A stretch of 64,000 bases of DNA, from positions 248,001 to 312,000 of the forward strand of contig OY782499.1 in the NCBI GenBank assembly GCA_963677815.1. The letters run 5' to 3'. A program made the position numbers and the translations under genes. Origin of the DNA: JAEKNW01 sp963677815 (GTDB lineage: Bacteria; Cloacimonadota; Cloacimonadia; Cloacimonadales; JAFGVF01). The first letter of the stretch is position 1, and each line of letters starts with the position of its first letter. Shown piece by piece: positions 1 through 7,872 of the stretch. The notes beneath the pieces are model-generated. The model did no database searches and was not told the DNA's origin. It was given only the letters and a program-made list of their open reading frames with translations.

Positions 1-1262
1 TCTTGTGGGTAGATATTCCATTGAGAAGAAGCTTCATCTGTACCAGCTGAAAGAGCCCAGTCAGTAGTTCCTTCAGTAACTGTTAACTTTCTAACAAGAG
101 TATAATCTGCAGTAGTACCAGCACCACCAGCTACATCCCAAGATGAACCTGGATCAGAACCGAAAACACCAATCATATCAATTGCGATATCATTATAACA
201 TAGAGCTACGGTATCATCACCGTTAAAGTTACAAACACCACTTGTTGCATCTGCAAGAGCGAGAACAGCTGCCTCAGCACCAGAGTTTGCAATAACGAAA
301 ACTGCTTCAGCTGCTAGTGTACCATTGAAATCGTAAGTAGTACCCCAATCTCCACCATTGAAAGCAGTTTTTATAGTATAAGGTGTTAAATCGACTTCAG
401 CACCAGTTCCGTTATAAATTTCGATAACTTTGTTGCTACCAGAACCTTCTATATATTCAGAAATAATCATACCAACTGGCATTTCATTTAGATCAACAAT
501 AGTATAATCAGCACTTGCAATAGCAGAATCATCATAATCAACTAAGCTAGCAAAAGCTTTGACTGTTGCATCAGCAGTTAAAGTAAATGGAGCTGAATAA
601 ACGTCAGAAGCTGTTGTTGGGTCATTTCCATCTATAGTATAATAGATAGTAGCACCTTCTGTAGCACAAGTGATAGTAACTTCAACTTGGTTATCATAGC
701 TACCAGCTACAGGACTTATTTCAGGTGTTGCAACTATTTGAGCTGGATCAACACCATGACTTCCTAAATAGGTAAAGGTATCTTGAGGATAAACATTCCA
801 TTGCGAAGAAGTTTCATCTGTACCAGCTGAAACAGCCCAGTCAGTTGTACCTTGAGTAACTTCAACTTTTCTTACAAGAGTGTAATTTACAGTTGTACCA
901 ACTCCACCAGCTACATCCCATGAAGAACCTGGGTCCACTCCAGGAACACCAATTACATCAATAAGAGTAGTATTGTAGAAGAGACCAATTGCATCATCAC
1001 CGTTGAAGTAACAAACATTACTTGTAGCATCTGTTACGGCAAGAATAGCTGCAACTGAACCTGAGTTTGAGATAACAAAGACATCCCCAGCAGTAAGTGT
1101 ACCAGTCATATCATAATTATTACCCCAATCTCCACCATTAGAGCCTAGTTTAACACTATAAGGTGTTAAATCAACATCTGCACCTGTACCATTGTAGATT
1201 TCAATTGTTTTATTATTTGAACCACCTTCAATGTATTCAGAGATAATCATACCTGTTGGTAT
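1..1262 (-). repeat. Direct repeat of about 782 bp encoding tandem lamin-tail modules
   Basis: The DNA at about 14-480 closely matches that at about 796-1260 in the same orientation. Both encode a lamin-tail domain starting MIISEYIEG and ending with a conserved ASSQWN segment. The unit also includes a chitobiase-type C-terminal domain (FTLTADATVKAF at about 540-600). The DNA similarity suggests fairly recent duplication or gene conversion within the gene. More copies may lie left of the window. Confidence 0.75.
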
Positions 1263-4200
1263 ATCACCTGCTTCTGGACTTACTGTATAAGAAGCTTCTT
1301 GGCTGGTAGATGTTGCATTATCATCATCAGTTGCTTCAATTACATAATATACAGTAGTTTCTGCTAATTGAGCTGGAATATCAGCTGTATAAGAAGCACG
1401 GGCAGGAGTCATTGCAGTAGTTGTAGTATAGACGCCTGTTTCAGTTCCCCATTTTAAATTGATAGTAGCAATAGTGCCATCATTATCAACTGCATTAGCT
1501 GTAACTGTTACAGCATCAGTAGGATAAATTGTAAGAGGAGCATGAGTTACATCTGATATTACAGGAAGTTGGTTAGCAGTTACATCAAGAATAACATCAT
1601 CTGCATCTCTTGGGCTAATACCAAATGAACCATATTTGTAGTCAACAATACCTGTAATTGAAGAATAAACCTGTCCAACACTTGGAGCTGGGTCTGGAAT
1701 ATAGCCATATTCATCATCAATTTGAGCATTTCCAGAACCATCTGTTACATACCATTCATTATAGGTAGAAGGTTCTTGAGTAACTGATACATTTTCAACA
1801 GTAACTAATACGCCTTCATAAGCTTCTGTAGATGCCTGAGCAGTAGTAATTACAGCAGGAGTTACAGAGTTTCCTTGTGAAAGAGTTTGGAAACCATTGA
1901 TATTACTTAGTTCTGTTAAAGTATTATATTCAACAACTTGTCCATTAAAAGTAACTTCATCACCTATTGTAGGATTAGCTGTGTTGTTATAAACAAGGAT
2001 TCCATTCCAAGCGCCACCTGCAGGAGCAGAGATATTGAAACCTGAACTATTAACTGCAGTTACGATACCTGTAACATTAACAGTCTGTCCTTGATAAGCA
2101 GAAGCGTCTGAAGTTGTAGGATCAGCTACATACTGGATATCATAAATTGAAACAGTAGGAATGATATTGATAACATAAGACTCTGAAGCCATTTGAGAAT
2201 CATTCCAGCCTGCTTTAACAGCAATAGCCTTGATTGTCATATCAGCAGCAACTTCGATAGCTCCACTATAAAGAGTAGAAGCAGAAGTTGGAGTATCTCC
2301 GTTAGTAGTATAATAGATGTCTGCATCTGCAGTAGTTGTTGCTAAAGTAACATTTTGAACTGCATCAAAGGTTCCACCAGCTGGATTCATAGTAGGAGTA
2401 GCACAAGTAAATACAGGTTCTCCACCATAAATTGCATTAACCCATTCAGGATAATCTACGAATGGATTTCTGTTACCTTGATAATCTTCAATTTCATTAT
2501 TACGAGTTATTTCAGCAGCATCAACAGGATCTTGACCATGCCATTCTAAAAGAATAGGAAGCATATTTACATTGATTGGTCCATTATTAGGAACAGGAGG
2601 GGCAAGAGGAAGGTCATAACGTACATTCATATAAAGTAATGCACGAGCTAAATCACCCTTGTGTTGATCTGTTGGTTCAAAGACAGTAACAAATTCATCA
2701 TTATCACCACGATATGAAACATATCCAGTTGCATAAGAATATGAATATTCAACTGAATTTACAACATCAAATGATAAATTACCACGTGAAGAGTTTACAC
2801 CTGAATCAGTTGGGAAAAGATGATGTACATCAGCTTTAGCTCTTAATTCTTCATTTTGAGTATCATAATCTTCAATCCAGCTTTGAGCATAAGAGTGTTC
2901 ACAATTAATGTCAGTTGGTGCAGAAGTATCACCATAAGAATGAGAAACTTCTAAACCAGTATAAACACATGTTACTGTGTTATTTATATTATCTATATTG
3001 CTATACATGGCAGCACGAGCACCATCATAGCTTGTATTTGTGTTTGTTGAAATAAGTGTTTTTAATTGACTCTTTAAAGCAGCACCTTCTGTAGCAGTAA
3101 TACCACTATAGTAAGAAGAACCACCTGAAGTAGTTACAGTAATATAAGCTGACTTATATTCTGTTCCATCACTTGTTCCTGAATCCATAACATAAAGTTT
3201 CACAGGATAAGTACCTACAGCGTAATAAGTGAAGCTTGGATTAGCAGCATCTGAATCTTCATTATTATCACCATCGAAATCCCAGCTATATAAATAAGGA
3301 CTTGTCCCACCAGTAACTAAATTAGTAAAGTTAACTGTAAGAGGAACTTGACCAGTAAGCACATCAGCTTCGAAATCAACAGTTAGAATTTCAGGAGAAG
3401 TTCCACCAGCACCCATAACTGAGAAATCATCATAATATATTACTCCGCCACCTGAGTTATCATTATAAGTTCTAACTTCAAAATAAAAGTTATCTGCAGT
3501 AGCAGGAGCAGTAAGAGTATGAGAAACTTGTTGCCAATCTGCACTGTCTGTTGAATATCCACTTGGTCTTAATTCTAAAGCATTATCAGATAATGTGCTT
3601 GTACCTTCACGCCAATAAGAATAAATTCTTCCTTTTGCATTAGCATCATTATCTAAGAACCAATAAGAGATAGTATAAGTTTCTCCACCAACAATACCTT
3701 CAACATATTGACCTAAGTCTTTGGTGCCTGCAGTTTGCTTAGCAGAATAAGAACCAGAATGAACAATAGTTGCTTCTTGCTCAATACTTTCTTTCTTATC
3801 CCAACCTGTTGGGCTTGTAGCAGTATCCCAAGCTTCAAGACTTCCATTAGTCATTAATTCATCACCACTTCCACTTGTTTCTTCAGTAACAGTGATGTAA
3901 TTAATTTTTTCTTCAATATCTGTGCCTAAAACTGCATCAGTAACTGTTAATTTTACAGAATAAGTTCCTGCTGAAGTATAATCATAAGCAGGATTTTCTT
4001 CAGTGGAATCAACACTTCCGTTGTTATCAAAATCCCATGCATAACCATAAGGTGAAGTACCACCAGTTACTGCAGGAGTGAAGTTAACAGTGAGAGGGGC
4101 AAGACCGGTTACATAATCAGCTGAGAAATCAGCTGAGAGAGCTGTAGGGGTTGTGCCACCAGAATAATCTGTTACAGAAAAATCATCTATACTCAAATGA

Positions 4201-4673
4201 GCATTTTGGGCATCACTTAGAACTCTAATATAGATTTCGGTAGCAGAATCATTGATGTCATAAGAATAATCTACATAATTTTGATTAGCACTGGCCCCTA
4301 AAGTATGAGTATCTAAATCTATGAAATTTTCATTATCATAAGATTTTTGTAAAACAAATACATTAGTATCAGAACCATTAATATAAGCATATTTGAAACT
4401 AACTGTTTCAATTGTGTTAAGAGCAGGTGTAGTTATATGAGCTCCGGCAGAATCATCATTAATAACAAAGCCATAAGACCCTGCAATTGTATTTCCATAA
4501 GAGAAATTACCAGCTTGAACTTTTGTCCAAACTCTTCCGCTTATAGTAACAGAAGCATCTCCATAAGAAGTACTTGGATTGCTTTCAAAATCTTCAGTCC
4601 ATGTATCAGCCATCAGCGAACCGATGCTTAACATCATCATTAGTACGATAAAAATATTCAGATATCTTTTCAC
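1..4673 (-). CDS. Giant secreted endonuclease I-family protein with PKD, OB-fold and lamin-tail domains (C-terminus beyond window)
   Basis: Reading leftward from a GTG at 4673-4671, with GGAGG four bases upstream, the frame stays open to the window edge (over 1557 codons). An ATG two bases earlier is in another frame and stops at once. A hydrophobic signal peptide comes first. Then follow, roughly: a beta-sandwich (20-155), a PKD domain (170-260), a second sandwich (262-417), a second PKD (420-515) and an endonuclease I domain (516-746). The nuclease shows CEHS, DVHHLFPTD, RGNLSF, FEPTDQHKGDLARAL and YQGNRNPFVDYPE, which are hallmarks of the His-Me finger EndA/BsnA family. Next come chitobiase-type C-terminal domains (PTMNPAGGTF, YYTTNGDTPT), an OB-fold-like segment, and two lamin-tail domains (MIISEYIEG) repeated about 782 bases apart. 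It probably degrades extracellular DNA or RNA. A FlgD-like sorting tail is expected beyond the window but not seen. Confidence 0.85.
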   Translation of the reverse strand, partial: MKRYLNIFIVLMMMLSIGSLMADTWTEDFESNPSTSYGDASVTISGRVWTKVQAGNFSYGNTIAGSYGFVINDDSAGAHITTPALNTIETVSFKYAYINGSDTNVFVLQKSYDNENFIDLDTHTLGASANQNYVDYSYDINDSATEIYIRVLSDAQNAHLSIDDFSVTDYSGGTTPTALSADFSADYVTGLAPLTVNFTPAVTGGTSPYGYAWDFDNNGSVDSTEENPAYDYTSAGTYSVKLTVTDAVLGTDIEEKINYITVTEETSGSGDELMTNGSLEAWDTATSPTGWDKKESIEQEATIVHSGSYSAKQTAGTKDLGQYVEGIVGGETYTISYWFLDNDANAKGRIYSYWREGTSTLSDNALELRPSGYSTDSADWQQVSHTLTAPATADNFYFEVRTYNDNSGGGVIYYDDFSVMGAGGTSPEILTVDFEADVLTGQVPLTVNFTNLVTGGTSPYLYSWDFDGDNNEDSDAANPSFTYYAVGTYPVKLYVMDSGTSDGTEYKSAYITVTTSGGSSYYSGITATEGAALKSQLKTLISTNTNTSYDGARAAMYSNIDNINNTVTCVYTGLEVSHSYGDTSAPTDINCEHSYAQSWIEDYDTQNEELRAKADVHHLFPTDSGVNSSRGNLSFDVVNSVEYSYSYATGYVSYRGDNDEFVTVFEPTDQHKGDLARALLYMNVRYDLPLAPPVPNNGPINVNMLPILLEWHGQDPVDAAEITRNNEIEDYQGNRNPFVDYPEWVNAIYGGEPVFTCATPTMNPAGGTFDAVQNVTLATTTADADIYYTTNGDTPTSASTLYSGAIEVAADMTIKAIAVKAGWNDSQMASESYVINIIPTVSIYDIQYVADPTTSDASAYQGQTVNVTGIVTAVNSSGFNISAPAGGAWNGILVYNNTANPTIGDEVTFNGQVVEYNTLTELSNINGFQTLSQGNSVTPAVITTAQASTEAYEGVLVTVENVSVTQEPSTYNEWYVTDGSGNAQIDDEYGYIPDPAPSVGQVYSSITGIVDYKYGSFGISPRDADDVILDVTANQLPVISDVTHAPLTIYPTDAVTVTANAVDNDGTIATINLKWGTETGVYTTTTAMTPARASYTADIPAQLAETTVYYVIEATDDDNATSTSQEASYTVSPEAGDIPTGMIISEYIEGGSNNKTIEIYNGTGADVDLTPYSVKLGSNGGDWGNNYDMTGTLTAGDVFVISNSGSVAAILAVTDATSNVCYFNGDDAIGLFYNTTLIDVIGVPGVDPGSSWDVAGGVGTTVNYTLVRKVEVTQGTTDWAVSAGTDETSSQWNVYPQDTFTYLGSHGVDPAQIVATPEISPVAGSYDNQVEVTITCATEGATIYYTIDGNDPTTASDVYSAPFTLTADATVKAFASLVDYDDSAIASADYTIVDLNEMPVGMIISEYIEGSGSNKVIEIYNGTGAEVDLTPYTIKTAFNGGDWGTTYDFNGTLAAEAVFVIANSGAEAAVLALADATSGVCNFNGDDTVALCYNDIAIDMIGVFGSDPGSSWDVAGGAGTTADYTLVRKLTVTEGTTDWALSAGTDEASSQWNIYPQ

Positions 4674-4921
4674 ATATCCTCCAAATTTTTTGGTTTGTGT
4701 TAAATAATTTTCTTCCATAACTAATAAATTACTTAACTTAAATTAATAGATAGTTGAAGCCATATCTGAGACAAAACAGTCCCCTTTTACTAAACAAAAT
4801 ATTTTTTAACTATAGAACTCAAATAGACTTATCTATCTTCCTAAAAGATCAGTGTAGAAGGTGTGGTATTGTTTTCTACTTATAATACGCCAAAGGCATA
4901 TTTAACTTCTTTTACATACTA

Positions 4922-4949
4922 AATTTAGAATTGTTAAGATACTTGTCAA
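4922..4949 (-). promoter_or_regulatory. Possible promoter of the nuclease gene
   Basis: On the minus strand there is a perfect TTGACA (4949-4944), a 16-base spacer and TAAATT (4927-4922). The -35 box is consensus and the -10 is weak. It would give a leader of about 240 bases before the GTG start. Confidence 0.35.
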
Positions 4950-5045
4950 GTAATAATCAGTAAGTTTTAATTAACAATTGTTTGTGAGAGGCTTGTATTG
5001 AATTGTCGTCCTTGCAGGACTAAGCTCTTTTTATATTTCGTAGGT

Positions 5046-5196
5046 AAACAGGGTCTTCGACCCCTGCCTATTATATCTTCATCTCTCCGAGATTGTTTTT
5101 GGATTAATAAACATTCTATTGATTAACTACGTGTCGTCCCGTAACTTAATCCCGTGAGGGATGCTAATATAATAGGCAGTGTTCGAAGACACTGCT
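5046..5196. repeat. Two convergent copies of a dispersed palindromic repeat
   Basis: Copy 1 (5046-5094, minus orientation) reads AATCTCGGAGAGATGAAGAT, then ATAATAGGCAGGG and a hairpin around TCGAAG. Copy 2 (5155-5196, plus) reads GAGGGATGCTAATATAATAG followed by GCAGTGTTCGAAGACACTGC, a perfect 7-bp stem. A third copy lies at 53687-53760. The 33-base core of copy 1 (5062-5094) differs at one position from 53688-53720. Confidence 0.75.
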
Positions 5197-5241
5197 AAAT
5201 CGACAAAACATACCCTGAGCCCTGGAGGGGCGGAAATCAGA

Positions 5242-6918
5242 CTAATCCATTAGTTCAAATTTAATATCCAGTTTAATCCCTTCCTCTTTTACCAAAATAT
5301 CATTATATATTGGGAATTTGAGCTTATCAATAATCTTATCAAGTGAATCTAGTTTAACATCAGAGAGAATAAGTACTAGCGCATCATCACCCCAAAAACC
5401 AACTTCATCATTATTTCTGGTATAAAACATGACAAGTTTAGAAATATCTTTAAGTACCTGATTAACTGTCTCTTGAGGTATAATTTCATTACTAGTCAAC
5501 ATTATTTTCACAACTGCAACATCAGTACCCTTTTGAAGGTGCATATCTTTATTCTTCTTGATGGCTGCTTTAATCTTATCTTTAGGAATAACCCCAAAGA
5601 AATATTCAATTTCTTGATAGTCATGAACTTTTTCGGATAATTGACTTACTTTTTCTTTTAACTCTTCCACCTCTTTATTAGCTTTCTTAAGCATAATTTC
5701 CTCTCTGACTTTTTGCTGACTTTCATATTTTGCTTGAATTTCAAAAAGGGTTTTCTCTTGTCTCTCTTGAATTAATAAATTAACATAGTCATGAGATTTT
5801 ACCAGAGTTCGATAAGCTTCAGAATATTTATCCTCTTCATTATAGATTTTTGAAATTAATTGCAATATTTTAAATTTTAGTGAATTTGTAGTATCTTCAG
5901 CTTCTATATCCTTAAAAGCTGAGTCAAGTACTTGCAAAGCTAGTTTATACTTATTCTGTATTTCTAATGTTTCCCCTTGTAAGAATTTGATTTTTGCTGA
6001 GATAATTGGATACTCTTCAGACTTTAATAAGTTAAGAGCTCGATTTGATACTTCAATTACTTTGTCATAATTTTTCATCTTGAAATAAGTCAAAGCCATT
6101 TGATATTTTGTTCTTACCCTATGGTAAAGATATTTGTGATTAGATTGGTCAAGGTATCTTAGGGCTTCTTCGTAGAAAGGTATTGCTTGAGAATATTTAT
6201 CATTCTTAAAATAAACTTTAGCTATCAAGGCATGTGTTTGTGACTTAAGAGGAATATCATTAAGCAGGACAGAAATTTCTAATGCTTTATTGAAATATCT
6301 CAAAGCTCGTTCAAAATTCCCTATATCAACAAACATTTTACCAATATTGAGATTTGTTGTTGCTATCTTAGCTTTCAAATCATGCTTCTCTTGTAAATCC
6401 AATGCTTTAAAATATGTACTCATACTAAGGGCATAAGACTTGCATTTCCTGTAAGCTGTTCCTAAAGAATTATTTATATCAGCACATAATTCATCAATCT
6501 TTGTTTTATCATGACCTTTTATTTTATTGACAAATCCTAACGATAATTTTAAGAAAGAGATAGCATTATTATAGTCACCAATCCTTGTATAGGTTTCTCC
6601 AACATTATGGGTAGCAACTACTAAATCATATTCATTATTACTTTGTTTAAAAATACCACAAGATAGACGAAACATATTAAGAGCACTTTTATAATCTATT
6701 TGTCCCCAATAATGAACTCCAAGTTCAATTAGAAGAGTCCCTTCTTCTCTAGGTAACTGCAAATCACTAGCAAGTTTTATGGCTTTGTTAAGATATATTT
6801 CAACATCTTTATGCCGGTCTTCTTGAATTAAATAAGCAATATATGTTTTTAAATTGTTTAGAGTAGTTACATTCTGTTGACCTTGATTTATTTTCTCTTC
6901 TAATTCTTTTATATTCAT
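5242..6918 (-). CDS. TPR-repeat protein with coiled coil and degenerate GGDEF-like C-terminus
   Basis: This 558-residue protein has no signal peptide, so it is probably cytoplasmic. Residues 1-380 are tetratricopeptide repeats (such as IATTNLNIGKMFVDIGNFER and ALRYFNKALEI), which usually bind other proteins. Residues about 385-440 form a charged coiled coil. Residues about 455-558 resemble a nucleotide-cyclase/GGDEF fold in size and pattern: a strand (VAVVKIML), then VGFWGDDALVLIL at about 506-518 where active cyclases have a GGDEF hairpin. The glycines and acidic residues for catalysis are not intact (WGDDA), so di-GMP synthesis is unlikely. The start codon overlaps the elbB stop by one base (TAATG), so the two genes are probably translationally coupled. 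A sensing or scaffold role is inferred; the C-terminal assignment is tentative. Confidence 0.8.
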   Translation of the reverse strand: MNIKELEEKINQGQQNVTTLNNLKTYIAYLIQEDRHKDVEIYLNKAIKLASDLQLPREEGTLLIELGVHYWGQIDYKSALNMFRLSCGIFKQSNNEYDLVVATHNVGETYTRIGDYNNAISFLKLSLGFVNKIKGHDKTKIDELCADINNSLGTAYRKCKSYALSMSTYFKALDLQEKHDLKAKIATTNLNIGKMFVDIGNFERALRYFNKALEISVLLNDIPLKSQTHALIAKVYFKNDKYSQAIPFYEEALRYLDQSNHKYLYHRVRTKYQMALTYFKMKNYDKVIEVSNRALNLLKSEEYPIISAKIKFLQGETLEIQNKYKLALQVLDSAFKDIEAEDTTNSLKFKILQLISKIYNEEDKYSEAYRTLVKSHDYVNLLIQERQEKTLFEIQAKYESQQKVREEIMLKKANKEVEELKEKVSQLSEKVHDYQEIEYFFGVIPKDKIKAAIKKNKDMHLQKGTDVAVVKIMLTSNEIIPQETVNQVLKDISKLVMFYTRNNDEVGFWGDDALVLILSDVKLDSLDKIIDKLKFPIYNDILVKEEGIKLDIKFELMD

Positions 6919-7574
6919 TATTTCACCATTCTTTTAATTTCTTTTACTAATTTATTAATCCCTTGATAGACTTTAGCTAAGGAGGCATCATTCATAAAAG
7001 CAGGAGTTGAAACTATTAAATTTTTTCTATCTATAATAATTTCATCTGAGTCTATTGGATGAAGCTCTGCTTGAGTAAAATCAATTAATTTTTGAGATTC
7101 AGCTTTCAAACCAGTTGTAACTTCTATCTTTTTATCTTTAAATAAGATTGCTAATATTGAAGGGAAAATACAAATTGCTCCAATAGGTTTAAAGGACTTG
7201 TGAAAGGCTAAAATCATATTTTTGACATCTTCCTTAACTTGCCAATTACCATCCGCAGCTGGGAAATTAGTAAAATTCTTTAAAGCACCATAACCACCTG
7301 GGAGAATTAAAGCTTCATATTCAGAAACATTAAAATCTGCTAAAGCTTTAATATCACCTCTTGCTATACGAGCAGCTTCTTGTAAAATATTACGTTTTGT
7401 TTCAAATTCTTGACCGGTAATATGATCTATAGTATCATACTGTAGACGATCTGGGGCAAATATATCGTATTCTATACCCTCTTGTGATAATGATAGAAGG
7501 CTATAAACTGCTTCAAATATCTCAGAGCCATCTCTATGCCCACACCCTGCTAACAATACACAATACTTTTTCAT
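6918..7574 (-). CDS. elbB: ElbB-like DJ-1/PfpI superfamily protein (glyoxalase-like)
   Basis: The 218 residues match E. coli ElbB along their length: AGCGHRDGSEIFEAV at 9-23, FAPDRLQYD, HITGQ, RNILQEAARIARG at 61-73, LPGGYGALKNFTNFP at 91-105 and the nucleophile-elbow region AICIFPS with Cys135. ElbB proteins are class I amidotransferase-like enzymes; E. coli ElbB has weak glyoxalase activity, and its older link to isoprenoid synthesis is unproven. AGAGGA lies about five bases before the ATG. It is the first gene of a two-gene leftward unit with the TPR protein. The family call is firm; the role in the cell is open. Confidence 0.9.
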   Translation of the reverse strand: MKKYCVLLAGCGHRDGSEIFEAVYSLLSLSQEGIEYDIFAPDRLQYDTIDHITGQEFETKRNILQEAARIARGDIKALADFNVSEYEALILPGGYGALKNFTNFPAADGNWQVKEDVKNMILAFHKSFKPIGAICIFPSILAILFKDKKIEVTTGLKAESQKLIDFTQAELHPIDSDEIIIDRKNLIVSTPAFMNDASLAKVYQGINKLVKEIKRMVK

Positions 7575-7616
7575 CTTATCCTCTCCTATAATCCCAAATA
7601 ATTACTCGCATTATCA

Positions 7617-7645
7617 AAATTATTATTACTTAGCTTACTTGTCAA
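7617..7645 (-). promoter_or_regulatory. Probable promoter of the elbB-TPR unit
   Basis: On the minus strand, TTGACA (7645-7640) is followed after 17 bases by TAATTT (7622-7617), about 45 bases before the elbB start. Confidence 0.5.
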
Positions 7646-7720
7646 TAAAGAATTTTGGAGTCAGACTGAGAAAGAAAAAGAAACTGTTCAACTATCAATT
7701 TTTATAAAACAAAAAATAGT

Positions 7721-7748
7721 TTGACAGACTAATTTCTAAATATAATAT
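7721..7748 (+). promoter_or_regulatory. Probable promoter of the 1624-residue secreted protein gene
   Basis: TTGACA at 7721-7726 is followed by TAATAT at 7743-7748 with a 16-base spacer; a TATAAT at 7741 would leave only 14. It lies about 125 bases before the ATG, back to back with the elbB promoter. Confidence 0.45.
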
Positions 7749-7872
7749 TGAATACATATAATTAGTATTGCTTTTATTGATGTGAGATTATTAATATCAC
7801 CACTACAAAAATAATCTTACCCAATATCAATACAGGAGATTATAACACTAAGTGAAATAAAGGAGAAAATTT

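Larger units (their letters stand above)
4674..5241. other. Intergenic region: long leader of the nuclease gene plus two hairpin repeats
   Basis: No credible gene is seen. The left half (4674-4950) is AT-rich and would be the leader of the leftward nuclease gene. The right half holds a small hairpin at 5005-5017 (GTCCTTGCAGGAC) and two copies of a palindromic repeat listed separately. Confidence 0.6.

Noticed and set aside
2355..4631. Plus-strand frames of 64 codons
   Set aside because: They lie opposite the long leftward nuclease gene and have no homology or ribosome site.
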